Positions 22,417-33,745 of a stretch of DNA of 64,000 bases are shown here, piece after piece. The notes under the pieces are model-generated. The model was given only the letters and a program-made list of their open reading frames with translations. It was not told where the DNA came from and ran no database searches. The translations under genes were made by a program, and so were the position numbers. The stretch is from Polytrichum commune. Taxonomy: Eukaryota > Streptophyta > Polytrichopsida > Polytrichales > Polytrichaceae. Position 1 is the first letter of the stretch. Every line of letters starts with the position of its first letter. The stretch spans positions 15,128,001-15,192,000 of the forward strand of contig OX485804.1 in NCBI GenBank assembly GCA_950295325.1. Reading direction: 5' to 3'.

Positions 22417-23324
22417 ACGTTTTTCTTTGCTTAATATTTTTTGGCACTCTCATGTTGAGCCACATGTCACATATTTTTCCACACTTCATCACACCAACTA
22501 GACTATTTGAGAGACTTGTGGTGGTTGGTAGATGCATCCACTTTGAAATCATGTTACAATTCTTTGTGAAATTAGTTGCATGAAATAACTAAGTTGGCCA
22601 CATTCTAAACTGAATAATTTCATAAGCGCAACCATTTAATGATGTTGGCCATCACAATTCAGCCTTGATATAAATATTTTATTTTTTCATGTGCTGAATT
22701 AAGCTACATCTATCTTATGCATGTTGGCAATGAGGTATCTAAGTTATCTCCCAATTTGACATTTTGCAACGGATAAATAAAAAAAACAGCAAATTTCAAC
22801 AGTCAATCAAATATTTAATGTCAAGTTGTGCTCCCAACCAATTTTCCTCAGTGCTAGAGATTCCTAATGTGGTAGTACATTTACCTTGTCATGTTTTGAT
22901 GCACTCGATTTGGGTCAAAACTCGTTGATCAAGAGAACAAAAGGTCATCAAAAGCAATGCATGCCATACAAAGTTTGGGGTCATGGCCAAGGAGCCATTA
23001 ATCATGAATAACCTATGGTGATCTTGATGATCATGGGACGCTTAGCTTGTTGTTGATTTTAATATAAATATTCAAAGTCTAGATGACATGTCTCCCATAA
23101 TTGTTGATGCCCTCAAGTAGGTCCCTGCAATGGACATACATTTCAATTGCCACCTTCCCTCCACATTCAACATATGACACTCAAACACCCAACAAAACCT
23201 CTACAAGCTAGGCCTACTTGCTCCCTTCAAGTTATCTCTTCCAATCCACAACAATACATTGTTCTTTGACACCAAAAATGATGGTTACCACCCAACAATG
23301 CCTTCTAATTTTTTCCTCTTTTTT
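21342..23324. other. Unassigned sequence with a CT microsatellite
   Basis: No supported gene. A CT dinucleotide tract occupies 22369-22411. A 66-bp stretch at 21801-21866 is framed by TTGCAG and GTAAGT and is open in one frame, but it stands alone and is not called. Frames at 21743-22301 have no recognised domain. Confidence 0.45.
22369..22411. repeat. CT dinucleotide microsatellite
   Basis: About 21 CT units. Confidence 0.95.
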
Positions 23325-23711
23325 CTTGAGGGACCAACGGAGTATGTGAATGCAAGATGGATGTAAAGTCTACATGGCATTGAATGGATCATGTTTCATG
23401 GTCATTTGGACTATTCTCAAAAACCACCTCTTGGAGGTAGGCCTAACACAAAACCGCGAGACCATGGCACTCCAAATGCTCACAACCGTTGGTTTACTTT
23501 ATTTTATCATGTGTGAGGACCTGCATGAATAAAAATTTATTGAAATAGCATTCGGTCAAGGACCCAGTCACATATGACTTCACACTACACTCGAGAATCC
23601 GTGACCACACTACATGATTTTGGAGGTGTCTTGGGACGGCCTTTGGACACTTTTCTTTTGGGCTCTCACAATTTCATGATCATGGCTCTTGGCTTTTGTG
23701 TGAAGTGGCCC
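23325..23711 (+). mobile_element. Tourist-like MITE, copy D (5' truncated)
   Basis: It matches copies A-C from the internal motif CTTGAGGGACCAA to the right end GTGTGAAGTGGCCC, which is followed by TTA (23712-23714). The first 100 bp or so, including the left terminal repeat, are missing. Confidence 0.78.
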
Positions 23712-23999
23712 TTATTCATGGAATGCACGAGTCCTACTGTCGGAGGGCATTATCTTTCACAAAACCCATGTCATTTGTGTATTATCACTCAACTCCAGCC
23801 AAAAATAATAATAATAATAAATTCAGGGTTCCACACTAAACCCTTGCCGCCATGATTTTAACCTCCTCCCTCTCGCAGTTCACTAGTAGTGCCAATGTCA
23901 TTGTGCAATGGCTCCAATTGGAGTAGTATCTTGTTGAGTCTTCTGTACATTATGTCAATGAATGGGGAGAACCGACTGTTAGTTACTGATGAACCAGTT

Positions 24000-24150
24000 G
24001 AGTTTTAGAAATAACCAGTTGAAGTTCAAGACTAAAGGAAAATACCGATCGTCTTAGAGGAATCTATGGAATATAGCTCAAAGTAATAAAGGAAAACCAA
24101 AAGATCACAACATGTAACCGGTTGGACTTGGAAATACTAGATCTTGACCT
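24000..24150 (+). repeat. Dispersed repeat, uninterrupted partner of 1008-1154
   Basis: This copy shares the flank of the Tourist-like MITE at 1158-1645 and continues through the insertion point without a MITE, so it acts as the empty-site paralogue. Confidence 0.65.
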
Positions 24151-24600
24151 GTTATGTCCAAAAAAATTCTTGGACATCAGAGTTATCCGCAAACTCCCTT
24201 AAGGAGGGACGGAGTTATGGGTTTGATCCTTCTTTGAGATTAAAAGCTTGTTAGCTCATTGTACATTGGAGCATATTTTGAAAGTTGGTTGAAAAATTTG
24301 GAACCTCCTCTTCCCACCTCTCAAACTTTGAGAGTACTTTAGGATCTAAAATTAAGGTATGCGCATGGGACCCATCATCTTGAATCCTAGGTTGGCCTAT
24401 GCAAAGCTAACTTGCCCCACCCATCATAGTAGGACAAGGGAGAAACCCGTTTTTAAGGAGCCTGTCAGCCATAAACCCCCACCCTTATGCGTCGTAATCC
24501 GGATGAGAGCTTATGGCTCACATGTACTTACTCCGCCCGTTCTTCTCCTTAGGTTTGCTGCTCAATGTCCCCACAATATAACTCTCAAGCATGCAATTAT

Positions 24601-24641
24601 TTTATTCAAAGACCCTTGGTTAACAAGTATTTAGAAATACT
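24601..24641 (-). promoter_or_regulatory. LTR-1 polyadenylation signal with upstream hairpin
   Basis: On the minus strand AATAAA occupies 24606-24601. About 19 nt upstream is a hairpin with stem AGTATT/AATACT (24641-24626). The same arrangement occurs in three other LTRs of the family. Confidence 0.6.
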
Positions 24642-25066
24642 CGCCTCCCCTAGGTCAAGGTCAAATGCAATCATCCATCACTCTTCAACCATCCCACACC
24701 TAAACCCTAAACCCTCCTACATTGAACTACACTAAATAAGTCTAAAACCAACACCGAACTTAATTAGTCGGCTCAGTTTCCCTTTCCTATCTCCAATTAA
24801 CCAACTAATTCAGATGTGGCCATAAACCTTCCTACCACCTACATACCACTGCTCAAGCCTAATAGCTACCTCCTTCCAGGCTAACATGGACTTCCCTCGC
24901 TCTTGGTCTCCCCATTCGCTTTCCAGCCTCATGTGAGGCCAAACCACCCACCCTTAAGCGTCCTAGTCCGGGTGAGGGAATGAGGATCACATTCATGTTC
25001 ACATAACTCCCTTTTACCAATCTTCGGAAAACTCTGTTTCGATTCCCATTAATTATTGTACACCTT

Positions 25067-25104
25067 TTTATTCCATAATGAGAGTACAAGCATTAAAAAA
25101 TGCT
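25067..25104 (-). promoter_or_regulatory. LTR-2 polyadenylation signal with upstream hairpin
   Basis: On the minus strand AATAAA (25072-25067) follows a hairpin with stem AGCATT/AATGCT (25104-25089), separated by about 16 nt. Confidence 0.6.
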
Positions 25105-25311
25105 CTTTTCTAATTACCCCTTCCCCCCTACACTAGTTCACACTCAAAACCCCAACTCATTACCAACTCTCATCCCCCTAGGCCACCCGCTAATTTATGT
25201 GAAATCCAATTCCCCTAATACCCTTGGCCATTGCCCTTCTCATACCCGGTCGAGCTTAAGACCGGGCCCATACCCGGGTAGATAACCAGCAAAAAAAAGA
25301 GAGTAGATAAT

Positions 25312-25846
25312 CACCTCCCACGGCCAAGCAGCCAACCTTTAAACTCTGAAACAGTAGCTAGTTACCTCGGCCACGGCCAAGTAGCCAACCTCTAAACTCT
25401 GAAACAGTAGATCGTCACCTCCCACGGCCAAACATCCAGCCTCTGAACTCTGAAACAGTAGCTAGTTACCTCGGCCATGACCAAGCAGCCAACCTCTAAA
25501 CTCTGAAACAGTAGATAGTCACCTCCCACGGCCAAACAGCCAACCTCTGAACTATGAAATAGTAGCTAGTTACCTCCCACGGCCAAGCAGCCAGCCTCTG
25601 AACTCTGAAACAGTAGATAGTCACCCCCCACGGCCAAACAGCCAACCTCTGAACTCTGAAACAGTAGCTAGTTACCTCGGCCACGGCCAAGCAGCCAACC
25701 TCTAAACTCTGAAACAGTAGATAGTCACCCCCCACGGCCAAACAGCCAGCCTCTGAACTCTGAAACAGTAGCTAGTTACCTCGGCCACGGCCAAGCAGCC
25801 AACCTCTAAACTCTGAAACAGTAGATAGTCACCTCCCACAGCCCAG
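25312..25846. repeat. Tandem array with alternating 53- and 51-bp units
   Basis: About ten units share the core CTCTGAAACAGTAG, which starts at 25344, 25397, 25448, 25501, 25552, 25603, 25654, 25707, 25758 and 25811. Spacings are 53, 51, 53, 51, 51, 51, 53, 51 and 53. One unit type carries GCTAGTTACCTCGGCCACGG and the other GATAGTCACCTCCCACGG, giving a 104-bp dimeric higher-order repeat in most of the array. It lies inside LTR-2. Confidence 0.92.
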
Positions 25847-25998
25847 CAGCCGCTAATTAAGCCCCAGCCTTAAAACTAAGGCCCTTAACTAATTTTCCCT
25901 ACCTAATTCCGCTAATGTCATTAAGTTCCCTAACTAATTTCCCTACCTAATTCCACTAAGTTTCCCCCCTAATCCAATATATTTTCTACCACCCTACA

Positions 25999-26085
25999 AC
26001 ACACACACACACACACACACACCCACACTCACACACACATGAGAGAGAGAGAGAATGAGAGAGAGGAGGAAGGAAGGAGGGAGGG
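25999..26085. repeat. Compound CA then GA/GGA microsatellite
   Basis: A run of about 12 CA units, an interrupted CA tract, then GA and GGA/AGG-rich sequence to about 26085. It is a low-complexity tract inside LTR-2. Confidence 0.9.
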
Positions 26086-27370
26086 CACCCAAACCACAAC
26101 CTCCTTAGCCATCTCCTACTTAGTAGGACCTTATCCTATCCATTAACTCCTTACCCCCTAAACCAACAAGAACACGTTCTAATTCAAACAATTAACTCAA
26201 AGGCTCTTCCTCTTGCCTCCTCAAACACTACTCCTCTAATCAAAACACTCCCTAATGTCACTAAGCTTCTAATTCACCACACAAAATGGCTTAAGGCCTA
26301 AACATAAATCCACACCAAGCCTCACTCTTTTTATACTTTTGATTGTTTCCATAACACTCCAATTGCAATTCTAAATAGATTCTAAACATAAAACAAATAT
26401 GAGCACTCATTTTGGGCTCATACCTCACCCAGTTGCTGGACTTCTAGAGCCCACACTTAAGCCCGAGTTGATCCCTGATTCTCTGTTTAGCCTCGACAGA
26501 GTGCATCCAACATCATGGAAGCCTTAGCTACAATTTCAGGTACGAATCCCCTTACGATCTTGGACCGCCCCTGTATAGGCCAGCGTACTCAGTGTCCCAG
26601 ACCCTCCACCTGCAGAATTGAGAACGACACATGAAGAACCTTCCTCACCCCAGGAATTCCCGAAATTCCCTCCAATGCTGCACAGTCCCCAATTCTTCGT
26701 CTAATAAATTTGAGTCAACTTCCGACATCCACTACGCCCTTTGTGCAATCGGCACCCTTTTATCTGGCGTCTGCTACTAGAACCCACATCATGAGACCAA
26801 TATTTTTCAATTCCTCCTCCTTTCCCCGACTTGCTCGCGCTAGCTACCGCGCCATTCCCTGCTGGATGACCTATTGTGTTGATTTTATCCCAGTTGACCC
26901 AACAACTCTGTTCGCACATGTTGTTGCCCAACTTGCATCCCGTCGACCCACTCCCACTCCCGTGCCAGGATCCAACAATGCGGAGGCAAGGAAAATATTA
27001 AACATACCAGATAATGCCTTGCTTGCTCGCCCTTCAATCAGCCAGCTTGTACCCAGCAATGCAGAGCACATTCAATTGTAAGGGATCGCCTCACACCCTA
27101 ACATGTCGCAACCATTGGTTGAATTAGCTCGCCTCCGAAGATGGTTGAATCTCCGCTGGGCTTGAACTAGCTACCATCACTACTACCTGGTTTTGCACGA
27201 TGGCTCCAGATTCACAAACCTCAATTCCTCAGCTGCAAGCGCATCTATGCCCTTTGATGATCATCACCGAGAGAAAACCAGCCCCGGGAAGCAGCAACGA
27301 TGCTCTCCCTGTGCCTCCTCCAGCTCTGAATCGAGAGAGAGAGCCAAAGAACCGACCTCTCTTCGCATAC

Positions 27371-28744
27371 TGTGAGCCCAAAATGAGGTACTCACATGTG
27401 TGTTAGATCTTAAAAGTTGTTAGGATTTGAATTGGTATTTATTTTGTTATTCCAAAACATTAAAAAGAGTGAATTTTGGGTTGGGGCGTGGTTTTGACCT
27501 TTGGCTTGGATTTTATCTGGGTTAGTTTGATGAGGTAGAGTAATTAATTAGGGAATTAGGTTAATGAGTTTTTTTGGGATTAGTTTTGGTTAGCTTGTTG
27601 GGATTAGGGGTTAGAGTTAAGGGTTAGGTAGGGCAGCCAAAAAACTTAAGGGTGGGATTTCCTTATTAGGCTCATGCACTGTTCAATTAAGGGTTGTGGC
27701 CTCCTTGGAAGGGATGGGCTCTGGATTTGCGGGGGGTGAGTTACTGGTCCCAAAAGGCCCTCGGCCAGGGGCTTCGAGCTCTCTCTCCGAACTGTGAACG
27801 AGCTGCAGGGGCGGCGGCCGGAGATGGCCGGGCCACCAGGCACACGAGGCACACATTAAGGGCAACATTGGGGGGGAAATCTGACTTGAATCCAGAAGGG
27901 AGCACATTGAAGAGGTCGCCGAAATGGGTCGGAGAAAATACTGAGAGTGCTTCAAATCAGGAAAGTGGCACTCCTGGATTGAGTTTGAAGCAGGAAACAA
28001 ATGGAGGATTGAAAGGGGCAGCAATAGAATTTTAGGGCCGCATTGTTCCAGATTAATGCTTAATCTTCGGGAGACCAAAGGAACCTGCTAAAGGGAGTTC
28101 GAATGAAACGCTAGGCCCTGAATTCAGGCTAAGGGGGACTCGGAGACTTACATCTCAATCGGACATGTGGAAGCTAGCAGTTGGGCTTAACTGCTGCCAC
28201 CGGCAACAGCCTGGGATCAGGTTCAGTAGCGAGGGTACTCTGCTCTGTGTGTGGCCGGGCCGGTGCAGCCATCGGCTGACCCCGAGGAGGGAGTGACGGG
28301 TGATGACGGGCTCGTCACCCAAGGGAACAACGTAGAATTGCTGGAAGGTTGGGAATACTGAAGGCCGTTAGCCTAGCTCAACTTAAGTTGTTTAATGCCG
28401 TGCATCAATGGGCCAAGGGGTTTGGGCTGGTAATAGGGGAAACCCAACCGGAAGGTTGAAATGGACTTGAATAAGCATAGTTAGGGGAGAGTTTTGGGAT
28501 CCTTGGCTAGGTGGGTGAGATTGTTTAGTTACTAAGTGTGGGATTAGTGTGAGTGAAGCAAGGCAAGGTTAGAAAAGCATTCTTAAATGCTTGTAACTCT
28601 TGTCATGGAATAAAATAAGTGTTATTAATGCCACTATGGGACGGGTCATAGCAACCATACAAGGTTGACAACGGAATCAATACATGTGCATCACCAGCCT
28701 TCCCCCGGACTACTACACATAAGGGTGGAAGGTTTGGCCTCACA
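27371..28744 (+). mobile_element. Solo LTR (LTR-3) nested inside LTR-1
   Basis: A 1374-bp LTR reading rightwards. It starts TGTGAGCCCAAAATGAGG and ends AGGTTTGGCCTCACA. A TATA-like ATTAAAAAGAGTGAA lies about 90 bp from the start (near 27460). AATAAA (28609-28614) lies 130 bp from the end. The flanks CATAC (27366-27370) and CTCAC (28745-28749) match at only 3 of 5 bases, so the target duplication is degraded or one boundary is off. It separates the middle part of LTR-1 from its 5' part. Confidence 0.75.
28575..28614 (+). promoter_or_regulatory. LTR-3 polyadenylation signal with upstream hairpin
   Basis: A hairpin with stem AAGCATT/AATGCTT (28575-28592) is followed 16 nt later by AATAAA (28609-28614). 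Confidence 0.6.
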
Positions 28745-29075
28745 CTCACCAAAGACTCCCGGCCCCTGGATCCGAAGATCCAGTGCCTAATCCAAATATT
28801 GGGACCCCCCCTCCTAAAACGGACACAGCTTAAGCCTAACGACCAACCCGTTGACATCAAGCCCCTTGAACAAAGCATTTTACTAACTCAAATAAAACTA
28901 ATTAAACTCATTTCCTATCTCCCTCACTAAATAACATAAGCATATACTTAACACAACAAGGGTCTAAATTCCAACCCAATCTAACTCCCAATTAAGTAAA
29001 CAATTACTAACTCTAATGTTTTGATTTTTTAAAGTTTAAGTTGAGTTGTGGGCGCGAAATCGCGCTCACAGAGCC

Positions 29076-29343
29076 CGACACCACTCTTTGTGTGTGGTAA
29101 TGCAAACATTAAGAAACGTTGGGTGACATTGTGTTAATTCTCATAAACTCATGGTTTGGGACTAAACCCATTGTTTTGTCTCCTTTACTTCGTTGCATCG
29201 CATGCTGGCTTGCTTACATTAATAACAATTATTCGTAGAGGCAACCTAATTTTAAAGCCAAGAAACCCATCAGTCCAAGAGTAGTGTGTTCCACCTCGGG
29301 TGGATTATCTGGCTAAACAACATCCACATAACAACCCTATCAT

Positions 29344-29393
<50 letters not shown>

Positions 29394-30179
29394 CATTTAA
29401 TATATAAACTTGAACCCCCTATAGGTTTATGGCCGATTCATCTCAAATGACTTGGACTAGACTAATTTGAGTCCTTCAAAGCAAGCTCTGGTGTGATATT
29501 CACTGGAAATATCAACCTCCAGGCTGCATATTGCTCTAGGGTTTTTATGTTGGATGAAAGGGAGGTGCGTTTGTATGCAATAATTCCCTCCCTTCACTCA
29601 ACAAATAGTCCACCATCGCCATGATTATGCACATTGACAACAACTGAAAGACATCTCCAACAATTGTTGGGAATTATGAGCGAAGCTAACAACCTTTCTA
29701 CATTACTTGTTCCGACCGTGGTTGTAGACTTTCGTGCACAACATTCCTCTACCTCTGAAGCTTGTTCTCTTTTTAGATCTACTCAAATATCCTATCTAGT
29801 TTTGCATTGGTGTTTTTACCAACTGAACAGAACAGACGTGGTACGAAAGGGCATTGATGATTGAAAAAACTAAAAAAATAAAAAAATATAGCAACCCTCA
29901 ACTCCAAACAACAACCCATGATGGTTTATTGAGTGGTATAGCTAGTACAAGCCATGCTTACCTAAGTTGTACCCATTATAGCACATGCTGACTTCCATGG
30001 TCACTCTGCCATTTTTTCCTTGGTGTAAATGGAAGTGGTCCTTAGACGTATTCAACAACTAATCATTGCTCTTACAAAGCCATGGGATGACTTCATGGTC
30101 CATGGTGTACACCGGCCCTTAGTCAATATGTTTCTAGAAATTAGTAAGTAAGTTGCAATTTTTCCTATGATGATAATGG
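29076..30179. other. Unassigned sequence with a GA microsatellite
   Basis: It contains a GA tract (29345-29390) followed by a copy of the dispersed 50-bp motif (29418-29471). The 76-codon frame at 29634-29864 is not recognised. No RNA gene. Confidence 0.45.
29345..29390. repeat. GA dinucleotide microsatellite
   Basis: About 23 GA units. Confidence 0.95.
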
Positions 30180-30530
30180 ATAAGTAGATGGGTCTTAAAT
30201 GGTTACTTTTCCCGACAAGCCCAATTCTCCTAGGATGAAAACCATGATTAGTACAAAATGGGTAGCAAATTTAAATCAAGGTTGTAGCCACTTTCCTCAT
30301 AATTTTTGGAGCTCCTATAGATATTTTATTTGTTATTGAAATGAAGATTCTTGTGCTCATCAAGTGACCATATAGGTCTCCCCAATAATGTTGACTATTG
30401 AGCATAGAGTGGTTATCATATTTTGAACACTCAATCTAATATATTTTAATAAAAACACATGTTTTTTGGATATCTGTTCTTGGAGCCACATTTAACCACA
30501 TATCACTCAAATATGGGTGTTTGATTCATA
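30180..30530 (+). repeat. Dispersed repeat, uninterrupted partner of 61985-63705
   Basis: The first half (TCTTAAATGGTT, ATGAGTACAA/TTAGTACAA, GGTAGCAAAT) matches 61985-62091. The second half (ATTTTTGGA, GAAGATTCT.GTGCTCAT, ACCACATA.CACTCAAATA) matches 63456-63705. The two halves are contiguous here but are split at the second locus by the solo LTR 62092-63455. The left tip TAGATGGGTCTTAA also matches the fold-back element at 6091-7012. Confidence 0.7.
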
Positions 30531-31162
30531 GAAGTAATTAAATTTGGCACATCTACCTTAACATGATATGTAAGTTGAGGCCCTTGGCAAAAAAATTCTT
30601 GTTAAATATTGTAACTTGTAACTTGTAACTTGTAAATTCGTGGGGTTCTTTGAATGTTGTACATGCAATTGTTCAGTCGTTCCCTTACCCCCAGTAAAGA
30701 GACTTTTGTTATTACAATTGACAATACAGGGTGTCACAACTCAACAATAATTCTTTAAATAACCAGTGACCAATTAGTAAAGCCAAGGCCAACCAAAAAT
30801 GCTCAGATTATTTCTTCATACTCCATTCCTTTCTCTCTAGTTTTGTAAAACAGGTTTGAACGCAATGTTTCTAATTTGGTTATTAAGTTTAGTTACAAGT
30901 AACGAGAACTACGTACCGGGAACTAAGGTGAAGAGTGTCCTAAGAGCGTCCCCACCATGCTGGGTACATGGCAGGTGAACGGCACTCCCGAAATTTCGTT
31001 GTCGGGGCCGCCAAGTTTCATAGTCCACCAGTCCACGCTATCTTCTTAAAGGGTCCCGGGCCGGGCATTTCAGAGGAGTCCGCTGGGTATTTTTGCCTCG
31101 GGTACCGCGCTTCCCACGCCAACGCCATCGCCCATATTTCCTTTCTTTGGACTTATTCTACT

Positions 31163-32542
31163 ATGTCAGCAAGGGGGGAAGATGTGGTTGCAACGGGTGG
31201 GAGGACAAAGAAGGGCAGGAACTTTTGCCCGGAGGAGGAAGAACAGTGTTGCAGGAGCTTCATGCACACTTACACAGACTCTAGGAGAGGGATAGGTCAG
31301 AAGAATGCAACCTTTTGGATATCTGTTGCTCTTCACTATGCAAGGCACAAACCAGAGGGAGGAGCAGATCGTCCTACTAGGTCTTTGGAGACAAAATGGA
31401 GTGATATAAAGACTGTTGTTGCCAAGTTCACTGGTTGCTATTGGTCAATCAAAGATCTTGATGAGAGTGGGAAAACAGAAGATGATATTGTATTAGATGC
31501 TATGAACTTGTACAAACAAAAATGTGGGAAGGCATTTGTTCTTAAACATTGCTGGTTGTTGTTAAAAAGCTATCCTCGATTTGCAGCAATCTTCATGGGC
31601 AAGCGGAAGGCTGGAAGGTTCGATCTGCCTGCTCCGAACCTGCTGCCAGTTGATCGTCGCGATGTTCTATCCCCGAATAGCGAGGCCCTCCCCACCGAAT
31701 CGCCACCTGCACAGATTCGGCCCCAAGGTGCTAAGTCTTCCAAGGCTGAGCACCTAAACAATAAGGTGAAGGAGCAGGCATTGCGTGCTAATGCAAAAGC
31801 AACCATTGATTTTGCTGCTGCTACATTGAAGAAAGCTGAGCAAATCGCTTAGCAAAACACATTTATTTTGTTTACACTCGAGGATAAGCTAATTACCTGT
31901 GACATTGCTCGGCAGTGGCTCCACCTCCGCAGGACCCAAGAACTTGCAAAGCTGAAGGCCGAGCTTGCTGCCGAGCTTGCTGCCTCCAACCTGCCTGCCC
32001 CTCCCCTGGTTGGAGTCTGCTTCTCCCCTCCTTCGATTTCTCCTGCACCTGCTCAAGCACCTCCACCTGCTGCTGCTCCTACACCTGCACCAACACCAAC
32101 ACAACACCAAGGGTTAGGGTTTAGGGATTTGAACAATGTTGTTGTTGATGCTGCCGATGACGATGATTGTGCCAAGCTAGACAGTGAGGGTGAATCCCCC
32201 GACGTCTTTGGGGATCGTGTATTCGATGTCGTGCCGTTGAGTGACAGGAGGAGGGTAGTTGATCTCAATGATTTCAGCCAAGCAGCTTCAGATTGGGAGG
32301 AAGACACCACCATCATCCTCGACTCAGAAGTGAATGACTTCCAAATTAACCCTCCCCCATCACAACGTCGACGCCTCTCTATAGATCCTCATGATATGCA
32401 TGTTGCTCATGTCCAGTTTTGGAATTCGGGAATTCGCGAAGATTATGCAAATAGGCATATATTCTCTCAACAATCTCACATCCCCTCTCCTCACAATTCA
32501 TACACAATTCAATCCCCATGGTTGCAGGGTGCAAGGGCGTAG
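31163..32542 (+). pseudogene. PIF/Harbinger ORF1 (Myb/SANT-like, NAM-associated) with an in-frame TAG
   Basis: ORF1 proteins bind DNA and help the Harbinger transposase act in the nucleus. I place the start at the ATG at 31163 (MSARGEDVV) rather than the upstream in-frame ATG at 30968, because the latter lies in the terminal repeat and codes unrelated residues. Residues about 20-95 form the Myb/SANT-like trihelix domain (NFCPEEEEQCC, FWISVALHYARHK, SLETKWSDIKTVVAKFTG). Residues about 124-140 carry the conserved HCWLLLKSYPRF of the NAM-associated region. Codon 230 (31850-31852) is TAG. The same frame then continues without interruption as a charged helix (LRRTQELAKLKAELAAELAA) and a Pro/Asp-rich tail to 32542, 459 residues in all. 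The unbroken downstream frame indicates a single nonsense mutation, or less likely stop readthrough. Confidence 0.85.
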
Positions 32543-32786
32543 GAATCAAACAATGTCAGGAGCTTGATCTCAAAAGTATGTAATTCAATTGCTTCAATTC
32601 CAGCATGCTCCTTTGTCCGGGTTGGATTCCACATGTTGTTGTGTTTTGTGTGTTGCATTATGAATCTAGTTTACACTCACATAAACCCTCACACAACTCT
32701 CAATCTGCATTACACTCACATAAACCCTCACACACCAATGCTCACACACTCACATCCTCACACCAAACCCTCACACACCTAACCTG

Positions 32787-33745
32787 CTTAAGAATCAACC
32801 TCACCCCTCTCAGCAATGCTAACCCTGCAACAAAAAAGCATTAGCATGCTAACATGACTTAAGAATTTGCCTCACCCCTCTCAGCATGCTAATCCTGCAA
32901 CAAAAAAACATTAGCATGCTAACATGACTTAAGAATCTGCCTCACCCCTCTCAGCATGCCTGCAACAAAAAAACATAAGCATGCTAACATGACTTAAGAA
33001 CCTGCCTCACCCTCTCAGCATGCTAACCCTACAACAAAAAAACATTAGCATGCTAACATGACTTAAGAATCTGCCTCACCCTCTCAGCATGGTTTAGGGT
33101 GCAACAAAAAACCATTAGCATGCTAACATGACTTAAGAATCTGCCTCACCCCTCTCAGCATGCTAACCCTGCAACAAAAAAACATTAGCATGCTAACATG
33201 ACTTAAGAATCTGCCTCACCCCTCTCAGCATGCTAACCCTGCAACAAAAAAGCATTAGCATGCTAACATGACTTAAGAATCTGCCTCACCCTCTCAGCAT
33301 GCTAACCCTGCAACAAAAAAACATTAGCATGCTAACATGACTTAAGAATCTGCCTCACCCTCTCAACATGGTTTAGGGTGCTACAAAAAAACATTAGCAT
33401 GCTAACATGACTTAAGAATCTGCCTCACCCTCTCAACATGGTTTAGGGTGCTACAAAAAAACATTAGCATGCTAACATGACTTAAGAATCTGCCTCACCC
33501 TCTCAGCATGGTTTAGGGTGCAACAAAAAACCATTAGCATGCTAACATGACTTAAGAATCTGCCTCACCCCTCTCAGCAATGCTAACCCTGCAACAAAAA
33601 AACATTAGCATGCTAACATGACTTAAGAATCTGCCTCACCCCTCTCAGCATGCTAACCCTGCAACAAAAACGATTAGCATGCTAACATGACTTAAGAATC
33701 TGCCTCACCCCTCTCAGCATGTTAACCCTGCAACAAAAAAACATG
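32787..33745. repeat. 70-bp minisatellite, about 14 units, inside the Harbinger element
   Basis: Units start with CTTAAGAATCTGCCTCACCC at 32787, 32858, 32928, 32993, 33062, 33132, 33202, 33272, 33341, 33411, 33481, 33551, 33622 and 33691; spacing is 65-71 bp. Each unit ends with ATTAGCATGCTAACATGA. Most carry GCATGCTAACCCTGCAAC in the middle; at least four (near 33090, 33368, 33438 and 33508) carry GGTTTAGGGTG there instead. A less ordered block of ACTCACATAAACCCTCACAC repeats precedes it (about 32665-32780). Confidence 0.95.

Larger units (their letters stand above)
24932..26422 (-). mobile_element. Solo LTR (LTR-2) nested inside LTR-1
   Basis: A 1491-bp LTR reading leftwards. It starts TATGAGCCCAAAATGAG (canonical TGTGAGCCC with one change), ends GGTTTGGCCTCACA, and is flanked by the 5-bp duplication CCTCA (24927-24931 and 26423-26427). 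A TATA-like GTATAAAAAGAGTGAG lies about 90 bp from the start (near 26321-26336). AATAAA (25072-25067) lies 136 bp from the end. An internal array of alternating 53- and 51-bp units (25312-25846) and a CA/GA microsatellite are inside. Which internal element this family belongs to (gypsy or copia) cannot be told from the LTR. Confidence 0.85.
24463..29070 (-). mobile_element. Solo LTR (LTR-1), interrupted by two younger solo LTRs
   Basis: On the minus strand the LTR begins TGTGAGCGCGATTTCGCGCC at 29070 and ends GGTTTATGGCTGACA at 24463. It is flanked by the 5-bp duplication GAGCC (24458-24462 and 29071-29075). The start matches the LTR at 62092 (TGTGAGCCCAATTTGGTGCC) and the end matches it as well (TTTTGGCTGACA). 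A polyadenylation signal lies 138 bp from the 3' end. The LTR is split by LTR insertions at 24932-26422 and 27371-28744. Removing these leaves about 1.73 kb, against 1.36-1.49 kb for the other copies. No internal retrotransposon sequence is present, so it is a solo LTR made by LTR-LTR recombination. Confidence 0.82.

Noticed and set aside
25496-25741. 81-codon minus-strand frame with 17-residue repeats
   Set aside because: Produced by the 51-bp unit of the tandem array; 53-bp units break the frame, so selection on protein is not indicated.
25300-25850. Tandem array read as a CRISPR array
   Set aside because: Units are contiguous near-identical 51/53-bp repeats without unique spacers, in plant DNA.
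26710-27081. 123-codon plus-strand frame in a GC-rich region
   Set aside because: It lies within the outer solo LTR (antisense to it) and shows no recognised domain.
27640-28080. Overlapping frames of 113 and 131 codons
   Set aside because: Both strands are open because the LTR-3 middle is GC-rich; neither is conserved in the other LTR copies.
30968-31162. N-terminal 65-residue extension of Harbinger ORF1
   Set aside because: Its ATG lies in the terminal inverted repeat and the residues do not resemble ORF1; the downstream ATG at 31163 fits the family.
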